Shown here: positions 33,418 to 41,368 of the stretch, piece after piece | Layout: each line of letters opens with the position of its first letter | Position numbering within the stretch: position 1 is the first letter of the stretch | Assembly (NCBI GenBank): GCA_017649565.1 | Contig: JAGCGO010000066.1 | Location: 1-64,000 of the forward strand | Length of the DNA stretch: 64,000 nt | Source of the DNA: Fibrobacter sp. | GTDB taxonomy: Bacteria > Fibrobacterota > Fibrobacteria > Fibrobacterales > Fibrobacteraceae | Direction: 5' to 3' | Notes under the pieces: generated by a model | The model's database searches: none | The model's input: only the letters and a program-made list of their open reading frames with translations | What the model was told of the DNA's origin: nothing | Program-made: the position numbers and the translations under genes

Positions 33418-34253
33418 TGCGTGCACTCGCCATATGCGCAATAGCCGCCTGCATCGGGATAAGCCTGTGCGGATGCAGCTGGTCCAAGGCAAGCATCACG
33501 GAAGGCACGTTCAACGTCTACGCCCCGGCACCCTTTACTGGAGCGGCATTCTCGATGGACGAGAAGTCAAGCGTCAAGCGCGCGAGCGTACAGATCCGCA
33601 AGTTCGACAAGGAAACGTGGCAACTCCACGGACTCACGAACGAAAAAGAAACCACGGGAAGCGGCGGATACCAACTGGAAAGGAGCGACGCGAATATCGC
33701 ATACCGGCTTTTGCGTTTCCCGGTTACGGGAGCATTCGACTACTTCAGCAAGAACCGCATTTCCATGTGGGGACTCGGACTCGGGCTCGATCCGTTTCCC
33801 TTTATTCGCGCTTCTGCCGGAATCAACTCTCGGTTTATCGAAGCGGGCATAACGGCTTACCTAAACCTGAGCATGAACCACTTTTCCGCAAAAGGCAAGT
33901 GGATATCGGTACAGGAAACGCTTGCAGGGGACATGGACGACTCCGGAGACATCGACTGCGATAAATGCCATGAAACCAAGTTCCACGGGGGCCTCGGCGG
34001 CTTTATAAACCTGTTCCCGATAAAGGAGCTCGCCGTCTCCTATGCGCCATTCCTTTACAGGCCCTGGTGGGATGACGAAATCCTGGATCGCGACATATCT
34101 TTCCAGTTCCCCTATATCATAACGCAATATTTCGGGGCGTCGTACCTGATTGCAAAGCACGTACAGATTTCGGCAGGGACCACGGTCTATCTCGGGAAAG
34201 CCTTCTCCGGGCACTACTGGTACTTTGATACGGGAATCGGATTCGTTTTCTAA
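33414..34253 (+). CDS. Lipoprotein, beta-rich, unknown function
   Basis: A 279-residue lipoprotein with signal peptide ending in SLCGC (Cys about 21). The mature part is beta-rich, with Gly-aromatic strands (ISMWGLGLGLDPFPFIRASAGINSRF; the last residues are WYFDTGIGFVF), suggesting a barrel or a beta-sandwich at the outer membrane. A short acidic stretch with two Cys (DDSGDIDCDKC) could bind metal. No family recognised. It overlaps ttcA by four bases and is tail-to-tail with the leftward lipoprotein gene, the two overlapping by four bases. Confidence 0.65.
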   Translation: MMRALAICAIAACIGISLCGCSWSKASITEGTFNVYAPAPFTGAAFSMDEKSSVKRASVQIRKFDKETWQLHGLTNEKETTGSGGYQLERSDANIAYRLLRFPVTGAFDYFSKNRISMWGLGLGLDPFPFIRASAGINSRFIEAGITAYLNLSMNHFSAKGKWISVQETLAGDMDDSGDIDCDKCHETKFHGGLGGFINLFPIKELAVSYAPFLYRPWWDDEILDRDISFQFPYIITQYFGASYLIAKHVQISAGTTVYLGKAFSGHYWYFDTGIGFVF

Positions 34254-35239
34254 TGACAGGGATACCGCCTGTACCATTCCCTGACTTGCTCCTGGTTCCT
34301 CAAGAGCCTGCAAGTGCGCATGTTCTGGGATTCGGCAACCTTGTGGGTGATAATGTAGGTCGGTAAACCAAAAAAGGCCAGGCCCACGCCCATACACGCA
34401 AGTGTCGACTTCATTTCGCCCCCCGCGACAGCGCCTATGACCCCCCAGGCAGCCGTCATGCCTCCCACCCATTTAAGCGCAGATAAATTGGGGCTCGGAT
34501 AGGGAAGCGAATCTATTTCGCACGGTAGAAACTCGTCACTCGCATAAACGACCGATTGTTGATTCTGCGCCGCGCTCATCCAGACCAGATCGCTTGACGT
34601 TTCATAGCAGACATAGCTCGCCGACACAAATTTCGAAACCTTTTCGCCGCGCTTTTCCATCAGGAAGGTGTACTTGTCCGAATCAATGGCGTACATATTC
34701 ATGCCGCTCTGGTTCGTAGCAGCGGCTGGCGCAGCCGTGGCTGCCGAGACAGGCGCAGGGAGCGTATCCGGGGCCCTGGGCAACGGCCTGGCACTTGCAT
34801 CGATGCCGTCGCGCGAACTGATGACGACCTTGTCCGCATTCATCTGTGCCGCCCCGCCCGCGAAAACAATCGGGACCATGGACACAAGCATATTCAAGGG
34901 GAACGGGACTAAAAGGATGGTTGCGAATCCACCGACGGCACCACCCATCATGATCGCATTGCCGTTCCTTTCAAAGTCGTCGGTGACAACGAGAGTCGTG
35001 TCAAGAACGATCCTTCCACCGTAATTCATGGTAATGTGGCGCTCGCCCTGCAAAAGGGAAACGCTTATCGGGGTGCTCCCCACGAATTCGCCATCGATAT
35101 AGACAGCCGTGGCACCCTGCTTGTTGTTGATATAGACAAGCCCGCGGGTCGCATCCTTTGGGGAATGGCCCACTTGCTTGGTTGTCGCGCAACCGCACAA
35201 GATCAGCAAGACAAGGATAACGACGATGGACCTGAACAT
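34250..35239 (-). CDS. Lipoprotein with PEGA-type domain
   Basis: A 329-residue lipoprotein. MFRSIVVILVLLILCGC ends in a lipobox (Cys 17). A PEGA-type module follows at about residues 35-85 (GLVYINNKQGATAVYIDGEFVGSTPISVSLLQGERHITMNYGGR). A Gly-rich hydrophobic hairpin at about 95-130 could cross the membrane (MMGGAVGGFATILLVPFPLNMLVSMVPIVFAGGAA). The Ala/Pro linker and the rest are unassigned. ATG 35239 is preferred over an earlier one (35389) because the longer form would lack a signal peptide at its start and overlap the divergent membrane gene. No Shine-Dalgarno. Confidence 0.65.
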   Translation of the reverse strand: MFRSIVVILVLLILCGCATTKQVGHSPKDATRGLVYINNKQGATAVYIDGEFVGSTPISVSLLQGERHITMNYGGRIVLDTTLVVTDDFERNGNAIMMGGAVGGFATILLVPFPLNMLVSMVPIVFAGGAAQMNADKVVISSRDGIDASARPLPRAPDTLPAPVSAATAAPAAATNQSGMNMYAIDSDKYTFLMEKRGEKVSKFVSASYVCYETSSDLVWMSAAQNQQSVVYASDEFLPCEIDSLPYPSPNLSALKWVGGMTAAWGVIGAVAGGEMKSTLACMGVGLAFFGLPTYIITHKVAESQNMRTCRLLRNQEQVREWYRRYPCH

Positions 35240-35289
35240 ACGCCAATAATAAAAAGAATGCAGGGGACCGTTTTTTATATATTCAGTAT

Positions 35290-35613
35290 ATGCAGCCCTA
35301 CATTCACCAGTTCGCAAATTTCCTGCGCGTCCACATGGATTCCATCTCGGTGGGTCTCGTGGCGACAGTACTGATGATCTACGGTGCATACATCAACAAC
35401 TACTTCAAGAAGATTACGCGGAGCATCCCGTACCTCGGACGGTTCGCGCTGTTCGTCGTGCTGTGCAGTGCAGGATATGCGTTCCTTTCGTCGCAGATGG
35501 TCAGGCTGCTCAAGATGTTCCTGCAGAACCAGGCGGACATCCCGCTCATCGGGCTTGTCGGGGGCGCCTTTGTCTTGCTCGCATTCCTTGCCCGTAGCGG
35601 AAAAGACATCTAG
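35290..35613 (+). CDS. DUF3392-like membrane protein
   Basis: A 107-residue inner-membrane protein with three hydrophobic segments (VGLVATVLMIYGAYI; FALFVVLCSAGYAFL; LIGLVGGAFVLLAFLA). The pattern resembles the DUF3392 family; function unknown. TATATT ends six bases before the ATG with no Shine-Dalgarno, pointing to a leaderless transcript. Confidence 0.7.
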   Translation: MQPYIHQFANFLRVHMDSISVGLVATVLMIYGAYINNYFKKITRSIPYLGRFALFVVLCSAGYAFLSSQMVRLLKMFLQNQADIPLIGLVGGAFVLLAFLARSGKDI

Positions 35614-35658
35614 ACACGCCCTACATTTAGCAGGGTGTAGATTACTTTATTTGTACTT

Positions 35659-36216
35659 CTATTTTCCCAGGAGGTGGCGCTGGCGAAGCGGCGCAGTCGG
35701 GTGTTCGCGGTATATGACGGCGAACAGCTTGGTATAGGGAATTTCGCAAAGGGCCAGTTCACGCATGGCATCCTTCGCACGGCTCTTGCCCAGCTGCTTC
35801 ATCGCATAGGCGTCGGCCTCGTATTCCTGGTTCCAGCAGTACAGATGGAATATGGCGCGGAAGGGAATCGCGGCTAGGTGCAGCCACAGCACCGACTCGT
35901 AAATCGAAAGACCGAACCGGGTCAGCATCGCCGCCAGGAACCACACCGCAACAATGAGGAAGATAATCTTCGTGACGCTGCGCAGGATGCCGTGATGCAG
36001 GCTCCTGTGTCCCTCTTCGTGCTTCTCGACAAAGGCGGATTCGGCTGGCGTCTTGCGCATCTCGGGCAGCGGGACGATGTCGTTTAGAAGCGGCACGACG
36101 CGGAGCACCGCGAACACGCCGCCACGGACCTGGGTCAGCCTGCGTTCTCGCACTTCGAGCACCACGCGCAGCACGACCTCGACACCGAGCAATATGTAGA
36201 GCAATACCTGTTCCAC
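35659..36216 (-). CDS. Minimal M48-like membrane metallopeptidase
   Basis: A 185-residue membrane protein. It carries HEEGH (residues 66-70), which fits the HExxH zinc motif, and EYEADAYAMKQLGK with the third ligand Glu133, spaced as in M48 (Ste24/HtpX) peptidases; EHPTAPLRQRHLL matches their C-terminal HPxxxxR-type motif. Two hydrophobic segments (about 82-98 and 106-126) lie between the ligands. It is much shorter than HtpX (about 290). Activity is plausible because all ligands are present. It ends the window's leftward pair with the DUF4954 gene, seven bases downstream of it. Confidence 0.65.
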   Translation of the reverse strand: MEQVLLYILLGVEVVLRVVLEVRERRLTQVRGGVFAVLRVVPLLNDIVPLPEMRKTPAESAFVEKHEEGHRSLHHGILRSVTKIIFLIVAVWFLAAMLTRFGLSIYESVLWLHLAAIPFRAIFHLYCWNQEYEADAYAMKQLGKSRAKDAMRELALCEIPYTKLFAVIYREHPTAPLRQRHLLGK

Positions 36217-36223
36217 CGGAGCA

Positions 36224-38104
36224 CTACCCTTCCGGCTTCACCATCTTGGCCACGGCATTCAGGCGGCGGATGGATTCCTCGAAGCGGGTCTTCTCCCATT
36301 CCACGAAGGCCGCATCCACCGGATGCGCGTCGTCGTAGTCGTCGAATATCTCACGGCCCCTTTCGCTGTCGCGGTCGAGCCCGTGACCCACGCGGTCGAA
36401 CCAGTCCTTCTCGAGAGTGCGGAAGCGCTTGACCAGCTCCTCGAACGTCTCGGGCAGCGGTACGACGCGCATGATGTCGCGGTTCACGTCGCCAGCGACC
36501 AGGCGGCGGAGTTCGCGCGGGGCCAGCGAGGCAAGCGAGCCGTCGTTTTCCACAAGCGATATCAGCATGTCGAGCACATAGCGTTCCAGGTATTCCGCAT
36601 AGGCACGCAGGGCGTCCTGGCGCACGCTCTCGCGCATGAAGTTCTCGCCGAGTCCGTCGATGTCGCGCTTGGTATAAAGGTCGCGCACAGTGACACCCTG
36701 CAGGCGTTCGTAGGCATCGAACACGCAGCGGGCGGTCTCGGCACCGTACATGTTGTAGAACGAAGGCGCAACGGCACCCTTGCCCCGCTGGGAATACTTG
36801 TAGGCGTTGCGGTCCATGGCGTAGGCGTTCTTCGCGTAGTTCCACCCGGGAATGATTTCATTCAGGCGCGCGGGCACGCTCATGAGCTGCGGGTCGCCGG
36901 AACGGATGAGCGAGAACGGGAACTTGAGCCGCTGCGGCAATGTCGTCACGCCGCTTGCGACCAGGGTAAAGGGCGACTCGCGGTAGTTGGCGGGGAACTT
37001 GACATTCACGCCAAGCCCAAAGAACATTCCCTGTCCCGGCATGATTTCCTGGTCCGGCATGCGACCGGTGTGGTTACTGCCGACGTTTGCGCCATAGCCC
37101 AGGTTGCCACAGCCTTCCGGCCACAGGGCCGCAATCAAGAGCGAATGGTGGTGCATCTGCGTCATGGGCCCTACGTAGGAGCAGTTCACCTCGGCTTCCT
37201 CAATATGGCAGCACGGCGCCACGATAGAAGACTTGACGATAGCCTTGCTCCCTACCTTGCAGCGTTCCATGAGCACCGACTTCTGGATCTCGGCACCCGT
37301 ATGGACACTCACGCCCATCTGCAGGTTTGAGTTCTCGAGAATCACAGAATCGTAGACGTGCGTGGAGCGTTCGAGCGAACTCATGATGATGGAATTGCGC
37401 ACCTTGGCGGCACCTTCGACACGGGCGTGCTCGCCTATCCAGCTGTTGCGCACGATGTTCGTGTTGCTCACGACCGCACCCTTGCCCACAATGGCGTAGG
37501 GCATGACGCAATCGTCGCGGTATGCCATGAGCTGTTCCTTGAATGCGGCCTCGGTCGCGGCATCGGCCTTATGGAAGAGCTGCAGGTCGACCAGGTCTGT
37601 CGTGATCTCGGGGAACACGTACACCATGCGGCCGCCCATCTCGTTACCTACGGAAATGCCCGTCCCCATCATGTAGTTTATCTTGCCGTTGCCGACAAGC
37701 GCACCCACGTTCTGGACAACGGCACCGCGGCGCACGAGCGCGTTGCTGAGTGTCGCGACCTTGTACACGAGCGCATTCTCGATAATGCTGTTATGTACGA
37801 GACTGTCGTAAATGCCTGTCGGGAACGAAACGTCGCCGGGCAGGAGCAGTGTGCCGAAAAACGCGGGCAGGTAGACATCGCCCATGAACACGGAACGGTA
37901 GATGCAGTTCGGGACGAACGCCGGTTCCACTAGGACCTTCGACCAGTCGTCGCAACGGTTGCCGTTTTTCTCTAGAACCTCGATTTCGGCAGGGGAAAGC
38001 GGGCGATACTTGCCGAGGGAAACCTTCAGGGACCGGAACCCCTCCACCGCCGTAGCCAAAACGCTGTTCTTTAGCACTTTTTTTAACTTGATCAATCTCT
38101 GCAT
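36224..38104 (-). CDS. DUF4954 family left-handed beta-helix protein
   Basis: A 626-residue protein of the DUF4954 family, found in Bacteroidetes, Fibrobacterota and spirochaetes. The centre (about 190-330) shows hexapeptide-type repeats of a left-handed beta-helix (GKGAVVSNTNIVRNSWIGEH, ARVEGAAKVRNSIIMSS, SVILENSNLQMGVSVHTGAEIQ), as in acyl- and nucleotidyltransferases. HHHSLLIAALWPEGCGNLGYGANVGSNHTGR is strongly conserved-looking and could be an active site. The C-terminal third is helical. The reaction is unknown. ATG 38104 (MQRLIKLKKVL) is chosen, since an upstream ATG would overlap the divergent gene; CTATTTTTTG just upstream with no Shine-Dalgarno suggests a short leader or none. Confidence 0.8.
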   Translation of the reverse strand: MQRLIKLKKVLKNSVLATAVEGFRSLKVSLGKYRPLSPAEIEVLEKNGNRCDDWSKVLVEPAFVPNCIYRSVFMGDVYLPAFFGTLLLPGDVSFPTGIYDSLVHNSIIENALVYKVATLSNALVRRGAVVQNVGALVGNGKINYMMGTGISVGNEMGGRMVYVFPEITTDLVDLQLFHKADAATEAAFKEQLMAYRDDCVMPYAIVGKGAVVSNTNIVRNSWIGEHARVEGAAKVRNSIIMSSLERSTHVYDSVILENSNLQMGVSVHTGAEIQKSVLMERCKVGSKAIVKSSIVAPCCHIEEAEVNCSYVGPMTQMHHHSLLIAALWPEGCGNLGYGANVGSNHTGRMPDQEIMPGQGMFFGLGVNVKFPANYRESPFTLVASGVTTLPQRLKFPFSLIRSGDPQLMSVPARLNEIIPGWNYAKNAYAMDRNAYKYSQRGKGAVAPSFYNMYGAETARCVFDAYERLQGVTVRDLYTKRDIDGLGENFMRESVRQDALRAYAEYLERYVLDMLISLVENDGSLASLAPRELRRLVAGDVNRDIMRVVPLPETFEELVKRFRTLEKDWFDRVGHGLDRDSERGREIFDDYDDAHPVDAAFVEWEKTRFEESIRRLNAVAKMVKPEG

Positions 38105-38132
38105 ACCCAAAAAATAGACTAAATTCCAATCG

Positions 38133-38591
38133 ATGATGAAGGAACAACTCTTCAATTTGATTGGAAAACACCGATTCAATATTTCCATCTATACGAAGGA
38201 ATTGTTTGAAAGGCGTTGCCAGGAAGAAATTATCCGCAGCGACGAGGACAAGACCTCGTTCGTGTACCTCGAGTTCAACTTTGAACAGATCGCCCGCAAG
38301 CTCGGGAACGAAGACGACAACAGCAAGTTCTGGGAAATATTCCTGGAAGCCCTGGCCAAGAACAACAGGGGATGCGATATCATCGGATTTCTCGAGAACG
38401 AGGCCGGGTTGGGCATGTTGCTCCTCGATTCCAAGGTGGAAGGATGGATGCGAGTCAAGGGCCGTATCGAGCAGACCGCCAGCATAAACAACTTCCCCCA
38501 CGTGTCAAGCATCCTCTCGACCCTCGTGACTCCCATTGTCTATCCCTCCTGCATACAGGACTTGCAGCAAAAGGCGGCAGCGAATCCATGA
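38133..38591 (+). CDS. Unknown soluble protein, 152 residues
   Basis: A 152-residue soluble alpha/beta protein (MMKEQLFNLIGKHRFNISIY at the start) that I cannot place in a family. It has an acidic first half and no signal peptide or TM helix. Its stop overlaps the start of the glycosyltransferase gene (ATGA), so the two are translationally coupled and may act in the same process. Starts 28 bases from the divergent DUF4954 gene. Confidence 0.7.
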   Translation: MMKEQLFNLIGKHRFNISIYTKELFERRCQEEIIRSDEDKTSFVYLEFNFEQIARKLGNEDDNSKFWEIFLEALAKNNRGCDIIGFLENEAGLGMLLLDSKVEGWMRVKGRIEQTASINNFPHVSSILSTLVTPIVYPSCIQDLQQKAAANP

Positions 38592-39841
38592 AAGTTCTGG
38601 TCATCGGTTCCGTCTACCCCCGGTTCCAGGAAGACGCCGAAGTCCCCTGGCTCCGCACGTCCGTCGCACACCTCAAGCAGGCCGGCGTCGAAATCCAGGT
38701 ACTCGCCCCGGCATACAAGGGACTGCGAGACCACGAAATAGACGGCACCCCCGTACACCGTTTCCGCTACGCGCCGGCAAGCTGGGAAATCCTCACGCAC
38801 GAAGAAGGCGCCCCCTCCAAGATGGCAAGCAAGCCCTGGCTGCAGCTTCTCGCCATCCCCTACATCATAAACGGCTTTTTCAGGTGCCTTTCTATCTGCC
38901 GCAAGTGGAAGCCCGACGTAATCCATGCGCACTGGCCTTTCCCGCACGCCTATATCGCGCTCGGCGCATCGAAGCTGCTGCGCATCCCGCTGGTGCTGAA
39001 CTTCCACGGGGCCGAACTGTTGCTCATCCGCAAGAAGAAATGGGTGAAGCCGCTGCTGAAATTCGCCATTGGACAGGCACGCGCCGTGTTCGCGAACTCA
39101 AGCTTTACCGCAAGCAAGATCAAGGCCATCCGCAACGTAGACGTGGAATGGAGCCCGTATGGGACTACTTTAGACGAGAGACGAGAGACGAGAGACGAGA
39201 GAGAAGGCTCGAGGCTCGAGGCTCGAGGCACGGGAAACGAGAGAGAAGGCTCGGGGCTTGTTCCGCATCCGGTGGACGGCAAGTTCAAGATCCTCTTCGT
39301 AGGTAGGCACATCGAGCGCAAGGGAATCTGCTACCTGATCGAATCTGCCAAGATGCTGCCCGCCGACAAGTTCGAGATCCGTATCGTCGGCGTGGGCGAC
39401 CTTACCGAAAAGCTCAAGCAGCAGGCCCTGCAGTACCCGCACGTCGTGTTCACGGGCAAGCTTTCGCCGGAAGACCTCGCGCATGAATACCGCACCGCCA
39501 ACGTATTTGTCTTGCCCGCCATTGTCGACCACAAGGGAGACACCGAAGGCCTTGGCGTCGTGCTCATCGAGGCGATGGAACTCGGGCTGCCGGTTGTCGC
39601 AAGCAACGTGGGCGGAATCCCCGACGTCGTCGTCGACGGCGATTCCGGCATTCTCGTTCCCGAGAAGGACCCCGAGGCACTGGCCAACGCGTTCAAGCGC
39701 CTCGCCAGCGACCGCGCGCTCGTCATGAGCCTGCTCGAAGGCGCCCGCAAGCGCATTGCCGAATGCTTTACGTGGAACGGCATCATCAAGCGCCAGATAG
39801 AAGTTTATAACAAGGTCATCAACAGGCGGAAAGGCTCATAG
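38588..39841 (+). CDS. GT4-family glycosyltransferase with repeat-coded insertion
   Basis: A 417-residue GT-B glycosyltransferase of family 4, expected to transfer sugar from a nucleotide-sugar to a lipid-linked or surface glycan. The N-terminal domain opens with MKVLVIGSVYPRFQEDAEVPWLRTSVAHLKQAG and holds HAHWPFPHAYIA; the C-terminal domain has KILFVGRHIERKGICYLIESAK and the donor-binding EGLGVVLIEAMELGLPVVASNVGGIPDVV. Residues about 196-223 (DERRETRDEREGSRLEARG ...) are encoded by twelve 7-bp repeat words and sit in the linker between the domains, where relatives have only a short loop. The frame is intact, so the protein is probably functional. Confidence 0.85.
   Translation: MKVLVIGSVYPRFQEDAEVPWLRTSVAHLKQAGVEIQVLAPAYKGLRDHEIDGTPVHRFRYAPASWEILTHEEGAPSKMASKPWLQLLAIPYIINGFFRCLSICRKWKPDVIHAHWPFPHAYIALGASKLLRIPLVLNFHGAELLLIRKKKWVKPLLKFAIGQARAVFANSSFTASKIKAIRNVDVEWSPYGTTLDERRETRDEREGSRLEARGTGNEREGSGLVPHPVDGKFKILFVGRHIERKGICYLIESAKMLPADKFEIRIVGVGDLTEKLKQQALQYPHVVFTGKLSPEDLAHEYRTANVFVLPAIVDHKGDTEGLGVVLIEAMELGLPVVASNVGGIPDVVVDGDSGILVPEKDPEALANAFKRLASDRALVMSLLEGARKRIAECFTWNGIIKRQIEVYNKVINRRKGS
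39172..39255. repeat. Heptanucleotide-phase array 6, inside a glycosyltransferase gene
   Basis: Twelve 7-bp words in one register: AGACGAG four times, AGAGAAG twice, GCTCGAG three times, GCACGGG, AAACGAG and GCTCGGG. The total of 84 bp is a multiple of 3, so the reading frame is kept. Confidence 0.85.
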
Positions 39842-39877
39842 CCGATGCCGAGTCCCCATAAAGAAAGGAGAGCCATC

Positions 39878-41335
39878 ATGTTATCGCGTTCCAGACTCTT
39901 ATCCATTATGCTTGCTGCCTGGGCAGCCTTCACGTTCTCCTTTACGGCCTGTTCCGGCGAAGACGGTGCAGACGGCGTTGCCGGCAAGGACGCCGAGGAA
40001 GTCAATGTCGACTCTCTCGCCAAGGCCATACGCACGAAGGTCACCAAGGATACCAAGAAAGTCGATGTCGACTCCCTCGCCGATGCCATACGCTCGGAAG
40101 TCACGAAGACCCTTTGGGACAGCCTCTATGCCGAGCCCTACGTGGACACGATCTACAATATCCTCTTCGACAATACCTACGCCGACAAGTGGATGGACTC
40201 CGTACGCGAAGCACTGGTCGACAGCCTGAAGGATGCCGACTACGACTCGCTCTACAAGGTACTCTACGACAGCATCTACAACGATATCTATATGCAGCAC
40301 GCCATCCGGACGCTCGACGCTGCCGTACTGCTTTCCAAGGACGATATCTACGGTGCTTTCGCGAACCAGTACTCGCTCATGTACAAGGACTTCAAGGGCT
40401 CGAAAGGGGAACTCCTTCCGGTACCGGTCGGCATAACGGCACGCAACACCTGCGACAAAAAGAGCAACGTTCCCTGCCGCTGGAAAAAGGTCACCCTAAA
40501 AGCCTGGATAGATGGCGCCACCGACACGAGCGTAACAACGGAATTCGTGAACCCCGACACCTCCATAACCCTCGGCGCCTCGCTGAAGTTCGACAACGAC
40601 TACCTGCTCAACCTGACCGCTCCCCAGCAGGAACAGATCCAGATACGCGCCTACGCTCTCGAGAACGACCGCGAAATCCTCTTCTTCTCGGAATCCAGGC
40701 CCACGAGAGTCCATCCCATGCAAATTAACGGCGGCGAATACAAGGGCGTCGAGAATCGCCACTGGTGGTACGGAGTCTGGGTCACGCCGAACATGGACTC
40801 CATTTCTACCATCCTGGACGAAGTCGCCAAGAAGCTCCCCGACGGAACGCTCAAGGTCTACCAGCAATACGGTGATGACGAATCGATAGCCGCAAGCTCG
40901 TCACGTGTGGTAGAAGCGGTATTCGATGTCCTGAAAAAACGCAACATCAAGTATATCGAAAACGACGGTGCCGGTTCTGTCGGCCAGAAGATAAACTACC
41001 CCATCGAAGTACTGCGTTCCAAGCAGGCTGTCTGCAACGAGTTCTCGCTGCTCTTCGCATCGGTTCTTGAAGCCATCGGTTTCCAGACCGCGCTCATTAT
41101 CATCCCCGACCACATGTTTGTCGGCTGGTATCCTGAAAGGGACGGCAAATACCTTGACGTCGTCGAAACGACGCTGCTCAACAGTAAGGAATCTACTTTC
41201 CAGCTCGCGAACGAGGCTGCCATAGAAACATTTACGCAAGAAGTCACGGCCGAGGCCCAACAGTCCGGAGACGCCGAAGTCATCTTGATAGACGATGTCC
41301 GCAACTTCGGCATCATGCCTAACGACATCCCGTAA
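39878..41335 (+). CDS. Lipoprotein with transglutaminase-like domain
   Basis: A 485-residue lipoprotein, lipobox in FTFSFTAC (Cys about 25), then a short collagen-like GEDGADGVAGKD stretch. Residues about 40-145 repeat a helical pattern around DSL (VDVDSLADAIRSEVTK, YVDTIYNILF, DYDSLYKVLYDSIY), probably a stalk. A beta domain follows and then a transglutaminase-like core (about 350-440) with Cys in KQAVCNEFSLLFASVLEAIGF, His in DHMFVGWY and Asp in GKYLDVVET, giving the full Cys-His-Asp triad. These enzymes cleave or crosslink peptides; the target is unknown. AAAGGAG seven bases before ATG 39878 decides the start over an ATG 33 bases upstream. Confidence 0.8.
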   Translation: MLSRSRLLSIMLAAWAAFTFSFTACSGEDGADGVAGKDAEEVNVDSLAKAIRTKVTKDTKKVDVDSLADAIRSEVTKTLWDSLYAEPYVDTIYNILFDNTYADKWMDSVREALVDSLKDADYDSLYKVLYDSIYNDIYMQHAIRTLDAAVLLSKDDIYGAFANQYSLMYKDFKGSKGELLPVPVGITARNTCDKKSNVPCRWKKVTLKAWIDGATDTSVTTEFVNPDTSITLGASLKFDNDYLLNLTAPQQEQIQIRAYALENDREILFFSESRPTRVHPMQINGGEYKGVENRHWWYGVWVTPNMDSISTILDEVAKKLPDGTLKVYQQYGDDESIAASSSRVVEAVFDVLKKRNIKYIENDGAGSVGQKINYPIEVLRSKQAVCNEFSLLFASVLEAIGFQTALIIIPDHMFVGWYPERDGKYLDVVETTLLNSKESTFQLANEAAIETFTQEVTAEAQQSGDAEVILIDDVRNFGIMPNDIP

Positions 41336-41368
41336 AAAATCAAGGCCCCTTCAAGGGGCCTTTTTTTA
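41334..41368. terminator. Bidirectional terminator
   Basis: AGGCCCCTT-C-AAGGGGCCT flanked by AAAAAA on the left and TTTTTTT on the right. It sits between the convergent transglutaminase-like gene and sbcC and can serve both. Confidence 0.9.

Noticed and set aside
38372-38587. Longer N-terminus for the glycosyltransferase
   Set aside because: These residues are out of frame with the upstream 152-residue gene and absent from the GT4 family; MKVLVIGSVYPRF at 38588 is the natural start with ATGA coupling.
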